Translations under genes and position numbers: made by a program
Shown: one piece after another, positions 32,204-40,915 of the stretch
How the letters are laid out: every line of letters begins with the position of its first letter
Numbering within the stretch: the stretch's first letter is position 1
NCBI RefSeq assembly: GCF_030811595.1
Contig: NZ_JAUSRB010000002.1
Span: 4,960,001-5,024,000 of the forward strand
DNA from: Streptosporangium brasiliense
GTDB taxonomy: Bacteria; Actinomycetota; Actinomycetes; Streptosporangiales; Streptosporangiaceae
Length of the DNA stretch: 64,000 nucleotides
Reading direction: 5' to 3'
The notes under the pieces: model-generated
Databases searched by the model: none
What the model saw: the letters and a program-made list of their open reading frames with translations, nothing else
What the model was told of the DNA's origin: nothing

Positions 32204-33568
32204 ATGATTAATCGAGTCAGGTACCAGCTCACCGAGGCCGATATTCCGCAGACCTGGTACAACCTGGCCGCCGATCTGCCCGACATGGCGCCGCCGATCA
32301 ATCCGCGGACCGGTCAGCCGATCACCCGGGAGGACATGAAGCGGACGATGCCCGATGCGCTCATCGAGCAGGAGTTGAGCAAGGAGCGGGAGTTCGAGAT
32401 CCCCGAGCCCGTCCGGCAGGTTTACGCGCAGTGGCGGCCCACCCCCATGTTCCGCGCCCGCCGGCTCGAGCAGGCTCTGGGGACCCCCGCGCGCATCTAC
32501 TACAAGTACGAGGGCGACGCGCCCACCGGCAGCTTCAAGCCCAACAGTGCCATCGCCCAGGCCTACTACAACAAGGAGGCCGGCAAGACGCTGCTGGTCG
32601 CCGACACCGGCGCCGGTCAGTGGGGGAGCGCGGTGGCCTTCGCCGCCAAGCTCTTCGACATGTCCGCGAAGGTCTACCAGGTGAAGGTGAGCTACCAGCA
32701 GAACCCGCACCGGCGTGCCCTCATGGAGACCTTCGGGGCCACCTGCGTGCCCAGCCCGAGCACCGAGACCGAGGCCGGCCGGGCGATCCTCGCCGAGAAC
32801 CCGGACCATCCCGGGAGCCTGGGCGTCGCCAAGTCCGAGGCGCTGCAGACGGTCTTCGACAACCCCGAGGCGGCCTACACGCGCGGCAGCGCCAGCAACC
32901 ACGTCTGCGCGCACCAGACGGTGATCGGGCAGGAGGCGATACGCCAGATGGAGCTGGCCGAGGACTACCCCGACATCGTGATCGGCTGCTCGGGCGGCGG
33001 GAGCAACCTCGCGGGTCTGTCGTTCCCCTTCCTCGGCGCGAAACTGCGCGGTGGCCGGGACCTGCGGATCGTCGCCGTCGAGCCGGTCGCCTGCCCGACG
33101 CTGACCCGGGGCCGCATCGCCTACGACTACGCGGACTCCGGTGGCCTGACGCCGCTGTACCGCATGCACACGCTGGGCCACACGTTCGTCCCGCCGCCCG
33201 TGCACGCCGGAGGGCTGCGCGCCCACGGCATCGCGCCGCTGGTCAGCAGGGCGGTGGAGGAGGGGCACATCGAGGCGGTCGCGGTGACCCAGACCAGCTG
33301 CTTCGAGGCCGGCGTGCAGTTCCTGCACGCCGAGGGCATCCTGCCGGCGCCGGAGTCCACGCACGCGGTCCGCGTCGCGATCGACGAGGCGATCCGGTGC
33401 CGGGAGGAGGGCGAGTCCCGGGCGATCCTGTTCGGCCTGACCGGCCACGGCTACTTCAACCTCTCCGCCTACGAGCGGTACTTCGCCGGCACGCTGCCGG
33501 ACGACGCCCTCTCCGACGACGTCCTCGACCACGGCCTGGCGAGCATCCCCGAGCTGGCCCTCGTCTAG
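32204..33568 (+). CDS. TrpB2-like PLP-dependent enzyme
   Basis: A 454-residue fold-type II PLP enzyme of the TrpB2 group (long N-terminus with YNLAADLPDMAPPINPRTGQPI). Schiff-base Lys112 is in GDAPTGSFKPNSA; phosphate-binding loop CSGGGSNLAGL near residue 263; C-terminal LFGLTGHGYFNLSAYE. The TrpB catalytic Glu of the ETGAGQ motif is Asp134 here (VADTGAGQWG), so normal tryptophan synthesis is doubtful. No trpA is nearby. In this cluster it may make a non-protein amino acid by beta-replacement or elimination. GGAG lies 6 bases ahead of ATG 32204, in an unusually T-rich leader. Confidence 0.85.
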   Translation: MINRVRYQLTEADIPQTWYNLAADLPDMAPPINPRTGQPITREDMKRTMPDALIEQELSKEREFEIPEPVRQVYAQWRPTPMFRARRLEQALGTPARIYYKYEGDAPTGSFKPNSAIAQAYYNKEAGKTLLVADTGAGQWGSAVAFAAKLFDMSAKVYQVKVSYQQNPHRRALMETFGATCVPSPSTETEAGRAILAENPDHPGSLGVAKSEALQTVFDNPEAAYTRGSASNHVCAHQTVIGQEAIRQMELAEDYPDIVIGCSGGGSNLAGLSFPFLGAKLRGGRDLRIVAVEPVACPTLTRGRIAYDYADSGGLTPLYRMHTLGHTFVPPPVHAGGLRAHGIAPLVSRAVEEGHIEAVAVTQTSCFEAGVQFLHAEGILPAPESTHAVRVAIDEAIRCREEGESRAILFGLTGHGYFNLSAYERYFAGTLPDDALSDDVLDHGLASIPELALV

Positions 33569-33763
33569 GGACGCGCTCCATGGATCTCCACCCCAGCGCG
33601 GATCGGCCGGACGGCCGCCCCACCCGGGCGCGGGCGCTCATGACGCGGTCATGGGCGGACGGCGTGGCGGGGCGGCCGTCCGGCCGGCCGCGGCAGGCGG
33701 CAGGGGCCACGGGACACACCCTGAGCGGCAGAGCCTCCGACACCACCAAGAGAGAGAATTGAG

Positions 33764-34747
33764 ATGAAACGTTCGAGTGTCTTGCAGTTCCTCCTCCTCG
33801 GGCTCATCTGGGGAGGGAGCTATACCTTTATCAAGATCTCGCTCGACGGGCTGACGCCGGCCCTGCTGGTGTTCGTCCGGATCGTCCTGGGGGCCGTGGT
33901 CCTGCTCGCCTTCGTGGGCCTGCGCCGGGTGCGGATCCCGGCCTTCGGCGCCATCTGGGGACACATCGCCGTCGCCGCGATCCTCGGCATGGTCGCCCCC
34001 TTCCTCCTGCTGGCCTGGGGGGAGCGCTACACCAGCGCCGCCATGGCCGGTGTGATCATCGCCGCGCTCCCGCTGCTCACGCTCGTGGCCGTGTGGATCC
34101 TGCTGCCGTCGGAGAAGACGACCCGGCGGAAGCTCGCCGGCTTCCTGCTGGGATTCGCCGGAGTGGTCCTGATCATCGCCCCGTGGAACAGCGACGCCGG
34201 ATCCCTGACCGGGCAGCTCGCGGTGCTGGGGGCCGCGGCCTGCTACGCCGCCCAGACCGTCTACGTCCGGCGCTTCCTCCTGCAGCACGGCCTGGCCCCG
34301 CTCGCGCTCGCCGCCTCGCAGCTCGTCGCCGCGACCCTGCTGCAGGGGGCGGTGCTGCCCTTCACGCCCTGGCAGACCCCCACGCTCAGCTGGCCGGTGG
34401 TCACGAGCATCGTGATCCTGGGCGCCATCGGCACCGGCCTGGCCTACGTGCTCTACTTCCGGCTCATCAGCGACCTCGGAGCCACCTCCGCCTCCGCGGT
34501 GAACTACCTGGTCCCCGTGGTCGGCATGCTCACCAGCACCCTGCTCCTGGGCGACACGGTGACCTGGAACATGGTGGTGGGCGTCGTGGCCGTCCTGATC
34601 GGCCTGGCCGCCGCCGAGAACCGCCTGGCCTCGCTCCGCCCGCGTCCCCCGGCGGAGGCGGACCCCGGGCCGCCCCCTCCGGCGCCGGCGAGCACGGAGC
34701 GCGCGCCCTCCCTTCCCTCCGTCCGGGTGGGAGGCGGCGATGACTGA
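33764..34747 (+). CDS. EamA/DMT-family transporter
   Basis: A 327-residue protein with ten transmembrane helices in two EamA repeats (about 5-140 and 150-290), starting FLLLGLIWGGSYTFIKISLDG and with the second-half motif NYLVPVVGMLTSTLLLGD. The last 40 residues are Pro/Ala-rich and soluble. EamA proteins export amino acids and metabolites. Its ends overlap the following gene by 8 bases, so it belongs to the cluster and is the likely product exporter. Confidence 0.85.
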   Translation: MKRSSVLQFLLLGLIWGGSYTFIKISLDGLTPALLVFVRIVLGAVVLLAFVGLRRVRIPAFGAIWGHIAVAAILGMVAPFLLLAWGERYTSAAMAGVIIAALPLLTLVAVWILLPSEKTTRRKLAGFLLGFAGVVLIIAPWNSDAGSLTGQLAVLGAAACYAAQTVYVRRFLLQHGLAPLALAASQLVAATLLQGAVLPFTPWQTPTLSWPVVTSIVILGAIGTGLAYVLYFRLISDLGATSASAVNYLVPVVGMLTSTLLLGDTVTWNMVVGVVAVLIGLAAAENRLASLRPRPPAEADPGPPPPAPASTERAPSLPSVRVGGGDD

Positions 34748-35558
34748 CCTGGCCGGCCCGCACCGGGCCAAGGAGCGCACCGACAGCTCGGGGTGGCGGG
34801 CACGCTTCGGCATCCTCGTCATCGACAAGGACCCCGTCCCCGAATCGGAGTTCTGGGCGATGGCGCCGGCCGGGGTGACCGTCCACGCCGCCCGCTTCGC
34901 CAGCCCCCGCCAGGCCGGGACCGACGCCTACGACAGGCCCGGCACGGCGGTGGCGGAGTCCCCGGACATCGCCCGCGGCCTCGACCAGCTCGGTCACATC
35001 GGCCTCGACGCGATCTGCCTCTGCTTCGTCACCGGCAGCTTCCTGGGCGGACCCGGCTTCGACGAGCGGTTCGCGCAGGAGGCCTCCCGCAAGGCGCACG
35101 GCACGCCCGTCATCACGGCGGCGCAGGCGCTGGTGACCGCCATGCGGGAGCTGGACGTCAAACGCCCCCTGCTGGTCATCCCTCCCTGGTTCAAGGCGGC
35201 CATCGCTCAGGAGGCGGAGCGGTACTTCGCCGCGGCCGGCTTCCACGTCGCCGGGACGCTCCCCTTCGACCTGGGGATCGGGTGGCGGGAGCTGCAGCCG
35301 TGGGAGATCTGGGACAGCCAGGGCCAGCGGCACGTCCGGCCCGAGGACCTCTACCACCAGGTCCGCCGGTCGATCTCGGCCGACGTGGACGGGATCGCCG
35401 TCGTGGGCAACGGCCTGCGCTCCATCGAGGCCATCGAACTGCTCGAGCGGGACCTGGGCCTGCCGGTCGTCACCTCCAACCAGGCCGCGCTCTGGCACAG
35501 CCTGAGAACGGCGGGCATGACCGCCTCCCTGCCGAACTGGGGCCGTCTGCTCTCCTAG
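34740..35558 (+). CDS. Asp/Glu racemase-superfamily protein (maleate isomerase/AMDase-like), cysteines altered
   Basis: A 272-residue protein of the arylmalonate decarboxylase/maleate isomerase type. Alignment anchors are DAICLCFVTGSFLGGPGFDERF (residues about 94-115), KRPLLVIPPW, GIAVVGNGLRSIEAIELLE and GLPVVTSNQAALWHSLR. Where typical members have ACTSGSF, this one has CFVTGSF, and where they have SCTNLR it has VGNGLR, so neither usual catalytic Cys is in place, though Cys lies next to the first. The chemistry may be changed or lost. It ends the biosynthetic cluster. Confidence 0.75.
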   Translation: MTDLAGPHRAKERTDSSGWRARFGILVIDKDPVPESEFWAMAPAGVTVHAARFASPRQAGTDAYDRPGTAVAESPDIARGLDQLGHIGLDAICLCFVTGSFLGGPGFDERFAQEASRKAHGTPVITAAQALVTAMRELDVKRPLLVIPPWFKAAIAQEAERYFAAAGFHVAGTLPFDLGIGWRELQPWEIWDSQGQRHVRPEDLYHQVRRSISADVDGIAVVGNGLRSIEAIELLERDLGLPVVTSNQAALWHSLRTAGMTASLPNWGRLLS

Positions 35559-35821
35559 CCCCCGGACCGCCCCTCCTAGCCCCCGGACCGCCCCTCCCGG
35601 CCCGGACCGCCCCTCCTGGCCCGGACCGCCGCCGGAGACGGCGGCGGCACCGGAAGGGAGGAGGGGGCCTGCGCTCCGGACAGGCACCGGGGCCTGCGCT
35701 CCCGGACAGGCACCGGAAGGGAGGACGAGGGGTCCCGCGCTCCCGGACAGGCGCCGGATCCGGCCCGATGCGGAGCGGCCGTCCGCGGCGCCGGCGGTCC
35801 GTGCCTGTCGCCGCGCGCGGC
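35559..35821. repeat. GC-rich repeat spacer between convergent genes
   Basis: TAGCCCCCGGACCGCCCCTCC-like units are repeated about four times (35556-35630), followed by repeats of GGCCTGCGCTCCCGGACAGGCACCGG (35668-35755). No gene is supported; the region may hold the cluster's terminator. Confidence 0.6.
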
Positions 35822-36406
35822 TCAGGCGCCCGGGTCTCCGTTGAGGACGTGCGTCACCCATTCCAGCGGGCCGGTACGGAGCGCCTCCTCCGCGAGGCGT
35901 TTCGCCGAGGCCGTCTGCAGGGCGGCGAGCGAGCTGTCGATCCACGGCTGGACGGTCCGGTGACCCTGCTCCCGATACTCGACGGCCTGGATGAGGCATT
36001 CCAGCTTGTCGGCGTCGCGGGCGCAGCGGGCTTCGAGGCTGGTCTTCTCCTCGTACTCGCCGACCGCGCCGCCGATGACCTCGGCGACGGCCGAGGGGAC
36101 GCCGCGCGTCTGGTCGGCGGTGACCTCCTCGTTGGAGGCCGTCTTGAGGTAGCGCTTGGCGAGGTAGGGGATGTCGGTGATCCGCGTCTCCTGGGAGTCG
36201 TGGAACAGGCTCATGAACGCCGCGCGCTCGGGGTCGCCGCCCTCCATCGCCGCGATCACGGTCGCGATGACGGCCGCCCGGAAGGAGTGGTCGGCGATGC
36301 TCTCGGGGTCTCGCACGCCCGCGACCAGCCACCCCGTGCGCCGGTAACGCTTGAGCAGCCCCATCTCGTACAGCAGGCCCGTCAACCTGGCCAGTTCCTC
36401 CTCCAT
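35822..36406 (-). CDS. HD-domain phosphohydrolase (YfbR/5'-nucleotidase-like)
   Basis: A 194-residue HD-domain protein. Metal-binding residues are in SIADHSFRAAV, LFHDSQETRITDIP and RDADKLECLIQAVEY. This pattern matches YfbR-type deoxynucleotide 5'-phosphatases and related HD hydrolases. ATG 36406 follows AAAGGGG on the minus strand. It points toward the cluster's end and is probably a separate housekeeping gene. Confidence 0.83.
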   Translation of the reverse strand: MEEELARLTGLLYEMGLLKRYRRTGWLVAGVRDPESIADHSFRAAVIATVIAAMEGGDPERAAFMSLFHDSQETRITDIPYLAKRYLKTASNEEVTADQTRGVPSAVAEVIGGAVGEYEEKTSLEARCARDADKLECLIQAVEYREQGHRTVQPWIDSSLAALQTASAKRLAEEALRTGPLEWVTHVLNGDPGA

Positions 36407-36669
36407 GGTGTCCCCTTTCACCCTCGATGGACCATGGGTAGACCATCCCCCCAGCCCGCCCACGGAACCCCGGCGACACGCCGTTCTCGACGGAGGCCGT
36501 CCTGGACCGGTGGACCGTTCACCGCACCGGATGGACCTTTCACCGCAAGTCATGCCCAACTGACCGCGACCCGGCGCCACCTGGGCGAAGAGTCCGTCCC
36601 CGGGTCTCCTCCCGGGGTACGGTCCCTCCTACGTTGGCCGTGATCCAGATCACATTCATGGGAGGTCAT
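36407..36669. other. Divergent intergenic region with direct repeats
   Basis: CCGGTGGACCGTTCACCGCA and a near copy lie back to back at about 36509-36550. Downstream are TACGTT (36630-36635, possible -10) and the CRP-like palindrome. Confidence 0.45.
36640..36653 (+). promoter_or_regulatory. CRP/FNR-type palindrome GTGATC-CA-GATCAC
   Basis: The 14 bases are a perfect palindrome with the GTGA-N6-TCAC core recognised by CRP-like regulators. It lies 17-30 bases before the DUF485/acetate symporter operon. Acetate permease genes are known CRP targets in several bacteria. Binding is inferred. Confidence 0.5.
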
Positions 36670-37014
36670 GTGACCGCCAGGCAACATGATTCATCTGTCT
36701 ACGAACAGATTCAGGGTGACGCGAGGTTCCAGGAGCTGAAGCGGCGCTTCCGGTCGTGGGCCTTCCCGATGACCGCGGCGTTCCTGGCGTGGTACCTGCT
36801 CTACGTGGTGCTGTCCGCCTGGGCGCGTGACTTCATGGGCGCCAAGGTGCTGGGCAACATCAACGTGGCGCTGATCTTCGGTCTGCTCCAGTTCGTGTCG
36901 ACGTTCCTGATCGCCTGGGCCTACTCCCGATACGCCGAGAAGAAGCTTGACCCGGTGGCCGACGAGATCCGTCACGAGGTGGAGGAAGAGACCGTGGAGG
37001 AAGAGGTCGTATGA
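36670..37014 (+). CDS. DUF485 membrane protein
   Basis: A 114-residue protein with the DUF485 pattern: VYEQIQGDARFQELKRRFRSW, two transmembrane helices (AFLAWYLLYVVLSAWA and NVALIFGLLQFVSTFLIAWAYSRYA) and an acidic Glu-rich end. These proteins are encoded before ActP-type symporters and probably assist them. GTG 36670 follows GGGAGGT (short spacing); ATG 36658 is the alternative. Its stop overlaps the symporter start (ATGA). Confidence 0.85.
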   Translation: MTARQHDSSVYEQIQGDARFQELKRRFRSWAFPMTAAFLAWYLLYVVLSAWARDFMGAKVLGNINVALIFGLLQFVSTFLIAWAYSRYAEKKLDPVADEIRHEVEEETVEEEVV

Positions 37015-38621
37015 GCCACCAGACACTGTCGACGATCCTGTTCCTGCTCTTCGTCGCGGGGACATTGGTGATCACCTTCTGGGCCAGCCGCAACACCAAG
37101 AGCGCCACCGACTACTACGCCGGCGGCCGGTCCTTCAGCGGCGCCCAGAACGGCCTGGCGATCGGCGGCGACTACATGTCGGCCGCGAGCTTCCTGGGCA
37201 TCGCCGGGACGATCGCCCTGTCCGGATACGACGGCTTCCTCTACTCGATCGGCTTCCTGGTCGCCTGGCTGGTGGCGCTGCTGCTGGTCGCCGAGCTGAT
37301 GCGCAACTCCGGCAAGTTCACCATGGCCGACGTCCTGGCCTTCCGGATGAGCCCGCGCCCGGTCCGCACCGCCGCGGGCGTCTCCACCATCGTCGTGTCG
37401 ATCTTCTACCTGCTGGCCCAGATGGTCGGCGCCGGCGCGCTCGTCGGCCTGCTGCTCGGCGTCACCTCGCCCGGCGGCAAGGCGCTCACCATCGTCGGCG
37501 TCGGCCTGCTCATGATCATCTACGTGGTCGTCGGCGGGATGAAAGGCACCACCTGGGTGCAGATCGTCAAGGCCGTGCTGCTCATGGGCGGCGCGACCCT
37601 GATCACCCTGCTGGTGCTCGGCAAGTACGGCTTCAACCTCTCGGCTCTGCTCGGCGAGGCCGCCGCGCAGAGCGGCAAGGGCGACGCGTTCCTCAACCCG
37701 GGCGGGAAGTACGGCACCGAGGCGCAGGGTCTGGCGGGCAAGCTCGACCTGATCAGCCTGGGCCTGGCGCTGGTGCTCGGCACCGCGGGCCTGCCGCACA
37801 TCCTGATCCGCTTCTACACGGTGCCCACCGCCAAGGAGGCCCGCAAGTCGGTCCTGTGGGGCATCGGCATCATCGGCGCCTTCTACCTGCTCACCCTCGT
37901 GCTGGGCTTCGGCGCCGCGGCGCTGGTCGGCGGCAAGGCCATCGCGGCACAGGACAAGGCGGGCAACACCGCCGCGCCGATGCTCGCCGAGGCGGTCGGC
38001 CAGGCCATCTTCGGCGAGGTCGGCGGCACGATCCTGCTGGCGCTCATCGCGGCGGTCGCCTTCGCCACGATCCTGGCGGTGGTCGCCGGTCTGACGCTGG
38101 CCTCCTCCTCCAGCTTCGCCCACGACCTGTACGCCCACGTGTTCAAGCGCGGCGGCGCCACCGAGAAGGAGGAGATCCTGGTCGCCCGGATCTCCTCCTT
38201 CGTCATCGGCGCGGTCGCCATCGGGCTCGGTATCCTCGCCCAGGGGCAGAACGTGGCCTTCCTGGTCGCGCTGGCCTTCGCGGTGGCGGCCTCCGGCAAC
38301 CTGCCGGCGATCCTGTTCAGCCTGTTCTGGAAGCGGTTCAACACCGCCGGCGCGGTCTCGGCCATCTACGGCGGCCTGGTCTCCGCGCTGGTCCTGGTGA
38401 TCTTCTCGCCGGTCGTGTCGGGCAGCGCCACCTCGCTGTTCCCGGACGCGGACTTCGCCTGGTTCCCGCTGAGCAACCCCGGCCTCGTCTCGATCCCGCT
38501 CGGCTTCCTGGCCGGGATCATCGGGACCCGGCTCAGCAAGGAGTACAGCGCCGAAAAGTACGCCGAGATCGAGGTCCGTTCCCTCACCGGCATCGGCGCC
38601 GAGAAGGCCGTCCAGCACTGA
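37011..38621 (+). CDS. actP: Cation/acetate symporter (ActP-like, SSS family)
   Basis: A 536-residue protein with 13 predicted membrane helices. Signatures: NGLAIGGDYMSAASFLGIAG (sodium-site helix), VVGGMKGTTWVQIVKA, GTAGLPHILIRFYTVPTAKEARKS and FAVAASGNLPAILFSLFWKRF, all typical of ActP. It takes up acetate and related short monocarboxylates with sodium. It is translationally coupled to the DUF485 gene and followed by a strong hairpin. A second, more distant pair lies at 12.8-14.9 kb. Confidence 0.9.
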   Translation: MSHQTLSTILFLLFVAGTLVITFWASRNTKSATDYYAGGRSFSGAQNGLAIGGDYMSAASFLGIAGTIALSGYDGFLYSIGFLVAWLVALLLVAELMRNSGKFTMADVLAFRMSPRPVRTAAGVSTIVVSIFYLLAQMVGAGALVGLLLGVTSPGGKALTIVGVGLLMIIYVVVGGMKGTTWVQIVKAVLLMGGATLITLLVLGKYGFNLSALLGEAAAQSGKGDAFLNPGGKYGTEAQGLAGKLDLISLGLALVLGTAGLPHILIRFYTVPTAKEARKSVLWGIGIIGAFYLLTLVLGFGAAALVGGKAIAAQDKAGNTAAPMLAEAVGQAIFGEVGGTILLALIAAVAFATILAVVAGLTLASSSSFAHDLYAHVFKRGGATEKEEILVARISSFVIGAVAIGLGILAQGQNVAFLVALAFAVAASGNLPAILFSLFWKRFNTAGAVSAIYGGLVSALVLVIFSPVVSGSATSLFPDADFAWFPLSNPGLVSIPLGFLAGIIGTRLSKEYSAEKYAEIEVRSLTGIGAEKAVQH

Positions 38622-38661
38622 GCGGGTCGGCCGGCGCCGGGCCGGTCGATCCGGGGGACGC

Positions 38662-38702
38662 GGGTGAGGGGTCCGGCCGTGCCACGGCCGGGCCCCTCAC
38701 CC
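38662..38702 (+). terminator. Terminator hairpin after the acetate symporter
   Basis: GGGTGAGGGGTCCGGCCGTG pairs with CACGGCCGGGCCCCTCACCC, about 19 pairs with one G-T pair and a tiny loop. There is no T-run, as often in actinomycetes. Confidence 0.7.
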
Positions 38703-38787
38703 GTGCCACGGCCGGGCCCACATCACGCGGCGGCGCCGGCCGGACACCCCGTACGGCGGCGCCGGCCGGCGATCCTCACCGCGGCGG

Positions 38788-39711
38788 CTAGCGGGAGGCC
38801 TCGTCCAGCATCGCCAGCTCGTCGTCCCGCAGGGTCAGCCCGGCGACCGCGAGCAGCGGCTTGAGCTGCTCGACGCTGCGGGCGCTGGCGATCGGCGCGG
38901 CCACCGTGGGCTGGGCGGCCAGCCAGGCGAGCGCGACGGCGGCCGGGGCGACGTCGTGGGCGGCGGCCACCTTGCTCAGGGCCTCCAGCACCCGCGGCCC
39001 GCGTTCGGTCGCCAGGTAGGCCGACGCCTGACCGGCGCGGGGGCTGTCCACCTCGACCCCGGGCCGATACTTGCCGGTCAGGAAGCCGCGGGCCAGGCCG
39101 AAGTACGGTGTGCTGGTCAGCCCCGCCGCGGCGACCACCTCGCGTAGCGCGCCCTCGTAGTCGCGCTCCAGCAGGTTGTAGTGCTGCTGCAGCACCCCGT
39201 ACCGGGCCAGGCCGTCCCGCTCGGAGATCGCCAGAGCCTCGGCCAGCCGCTCGGCGCCGTAGTTGGAGGCGCCGATGTTGCGCACCTTGCCCTCGCGGAT
39301 CAGGGAGTCGAACGCGCCGAGGGTCTCCTCCAGCGGGGTCTCGGCGTCGTCGATGTGCGCCCAGTACAGATCGATGTGGTCGGTCTGCAGGCGGCGTAGG
39401 GAGTCTTCGGCCGCCGCGCGGATGTTGGCCGCCGACAGGCCGCGACGGCCGCTCAGCGAGCCGACCTTGGTGGCCACCACGACCCGGTCGCGGTTGCCGC
39501 GAGAGGCCATCCACTCACCGATGATCGTCTCCGACTCCCCGCCGGAGTGCCCGGGGACCCATTCGGAGTAGACGTCGGCGGTGTCGATGAAGTTGCCGCC
39601 CGCTTCCGCGTAGGCGTCCAGGACGGCGAACGAGGCGTCGCGGTCGGCGGTCCAGCCGAATACGTTGCCCCCCAGGCAGAGGGGGAAAAGGTTCAGCTCA
39701 GAAATGCTCAT
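38788..39711 (-). CDS. Aldo/keto reductase
   Basis: A 307-residue NADPH-dependent reductase. The catalytic tetrad is visible: Asp and Tyr in FIDTADVYSEW, Lys in VVATKVGS, His in LYWAHIDD. NADP contacts follow in IGASNYGAERL and IASARSVEQLKPLLA. The start ATG 39711 lies 7 bases after TAAGCT, a possible leaderless box. It is divergent from the esterase gene. Substrate unknown. Confidence 0.9.
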   Translation of the reverse strand: MSISELNLFPLCLGGNVFGWTADRDASFAVLDAYAEAGGNFIDTADVYSEWVPGHSGGESETIIGEWMASRGNRDRVVVATKVGSLSGRRGLSAANIRAAAEDSLRRLQTDHIDLYWAHIDDAETPLEETLGAFDSLIREGKVRNIGASNYGAERLAEALAISERDGLARYGVLQQHYNLLERDYEGALREVVAAAGLTSTPYFGLARGFLTGKYRPGVEVDSPRAGQASAYLATERGPRVLEALSKVAAAHDVAPAAVALAWLAAQPTVAAPIASARSVEQLKPLLAVAGLTLRDDELAMLDEASR

Positions 39712-39718
39712 GGCCGTC

Positions 39719-39737
39719 AGCTTATTGGCTGAATAAT
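39719..39737. promoter_or_regulatory. -10 box TAAGCT and TTATT-N5-AATAA palindrome
   Basis: On the minus strand TAAGCT (39719-39724) ends 7 bases before ATG 39711. It overlaps TTATTGGCTGAATAA (39723-39737), a small palindrome that could be an operator in this divergent gap. Confidence 0.4.
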
Positions 39738-39815
39738 CGCGCACTCAGCGGGCATCCCGGCAGGCTGCCGGGCAATTATTATGTCCGGCGTCAATAAGGA
39801 CGGTCGGAGGCTCTC

Positions 39816-40838
39816 ATGGCACCCGGTTCACGGCTACGCGGACTCCTCATCGGCGCTGTGATCGTGGGCGGGCTCTGCGTCCTGCTCGTGGCCGCCGCGA
39901 TCGCCCTGGCCGTCAACCTGCGCCACCCGGCCCCCGCGCCGGCCGCCTCTCCCACCTCCGCCCAGCCGCTGAAGACCTCCGGCGGCGCCGAGGTGGTCAA
40001 GGAGCGGCGGCTCGGCGGACGCAGGATGGAGCTGACCCTGCGCTCCCCGGCCCTCGACGGCGTCACCACGGTCCGGCTGCTGCTGCCCGAGGGATGGTCC
40101 AAGGACTCCGGCCGGAGCTGGCCGACGCTCTGGCTGCTCCACGGGGGACTGGACGGCTACCAGGCATGGTCGAAGTCGGACATCGAAGAGCTGACCGAGG
40201 ACGCGCAGGTCATCGTGGTGATGCCGGACGGAGGCAAGTGCGGCAGCTACTCCGACTGGTACAACGGCGGCGACGGCGGTCCGCCCCGGTGGGCGACCTA
40301 CCATCTGAAGGAGCTGCTGCCCCTGCTGGAGAGCCGCTACGCCGCGAGCGGGGAGCGGGCCGTCGCCGGATACTCCATGGGCGGTCAGGGGGCGATGCTC
40401 TACGCCGCGACCGGGAACTTCCGGGCCGCGGCCTCCTTCAGCGGGGCCGTGCACACCCTCATGCCGGGAGTCGACCTGGCCGTCATGCTCGGCACCACCG
40501 CGGGCTGCTTCGGCACCGACTGGAAGCGCATCTGGGGCGACCCCCACGACGACCGCGGGATATGGCGGGCCCACGACCCCTACCACCTGGCGGGCAGGCT
40601 CCGCGGGGTCCGGCTCTACGTGGCCGCCGGCGACGGCCGTAAGAGAGAGGGCGAGCTCTTCGGTGACATCACCGAGGAGCTCGCCGACCGGGCGGCCAGA
40701 TCCTTCACCGGCCGGCTCAAGGAGCTGGGCATCCCCGTCGAGACCCATTTCTACAGCGGGCGTCACAACATGACCTACTGGAACGGGGAGCTCCGCCGCG
40801 CGCTGCCGATGCTGCTCGACGCGATCGGCGCCGGATGA
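39816..40838 (+). CDS. Membrane-anchored esterase (esterase D/antigen 85-like)
   Basis: A 340-residue protein. An N-terminal hydrophobic helix (about 9-33) anchors or exports it, followed by a Pro/Ala linker and an alpha/beta hydrolase of the esterase D (antigen 85-like) group. Features: LLPEGW, LLHGGLDGYQAW, VVMPDGG, the nucleophile in VAGYSMGGQGAM (about 190) and the His in YSGRHNMTYW. It acts outside the membrane on an unknown ester. It is convergent with the MFS gene, with a hairpin between. Confidence 0.85.
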   Translation: MAPGSRLRGLLIGAVIVGGLCVLLVAAAIALAVNLRHPAPAPAASPTSAQPLKTSGGAEVVKERRLGGRRMELTLRSPALDGVTTVRLLLPEGWSKDSGRSWPTLWLLHGGLDGYQAWSKSDIEELTEDAQVIVVMPDGGKCGSYSDWYNGGDGGPPRWATYHLKELLPLLESRYAASGERAVAGYSMGGQGAMLYAATGNFRAAASFSGAVHTLMPGVDLAVMLGTTAGCFGTDWKRIWGDPHDDRGIWRAHDPYHLAGRLRGVRLYVAAGDGRKREGELFGDITEELADRAARSFTGRLKELGIPVETHFYSGRHNMTYWNGELRRALPMLLDAIGAG

Positions 40839-40839
40839 G

Positions 40840-40863
40840 CCGCCGGGCGGACCCGCCCGGCGG
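40840..40863. terminator. Bidirectional hairpin between esterase and MFS genes
   Basis: CCGCCGGGCGG (40840-40850) and CCGCCCGGCGG (40853-40863) are exact complements. They start at the esterase stop codon and precede the convergent MFS stop. Confidence 0.6.
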
Positions 40864-40915
40864 GGCCGGCCCGCAGCGCGTGCCGTACGGGGTGGCCAGG
40901 GGGCTGCCGGGACGG

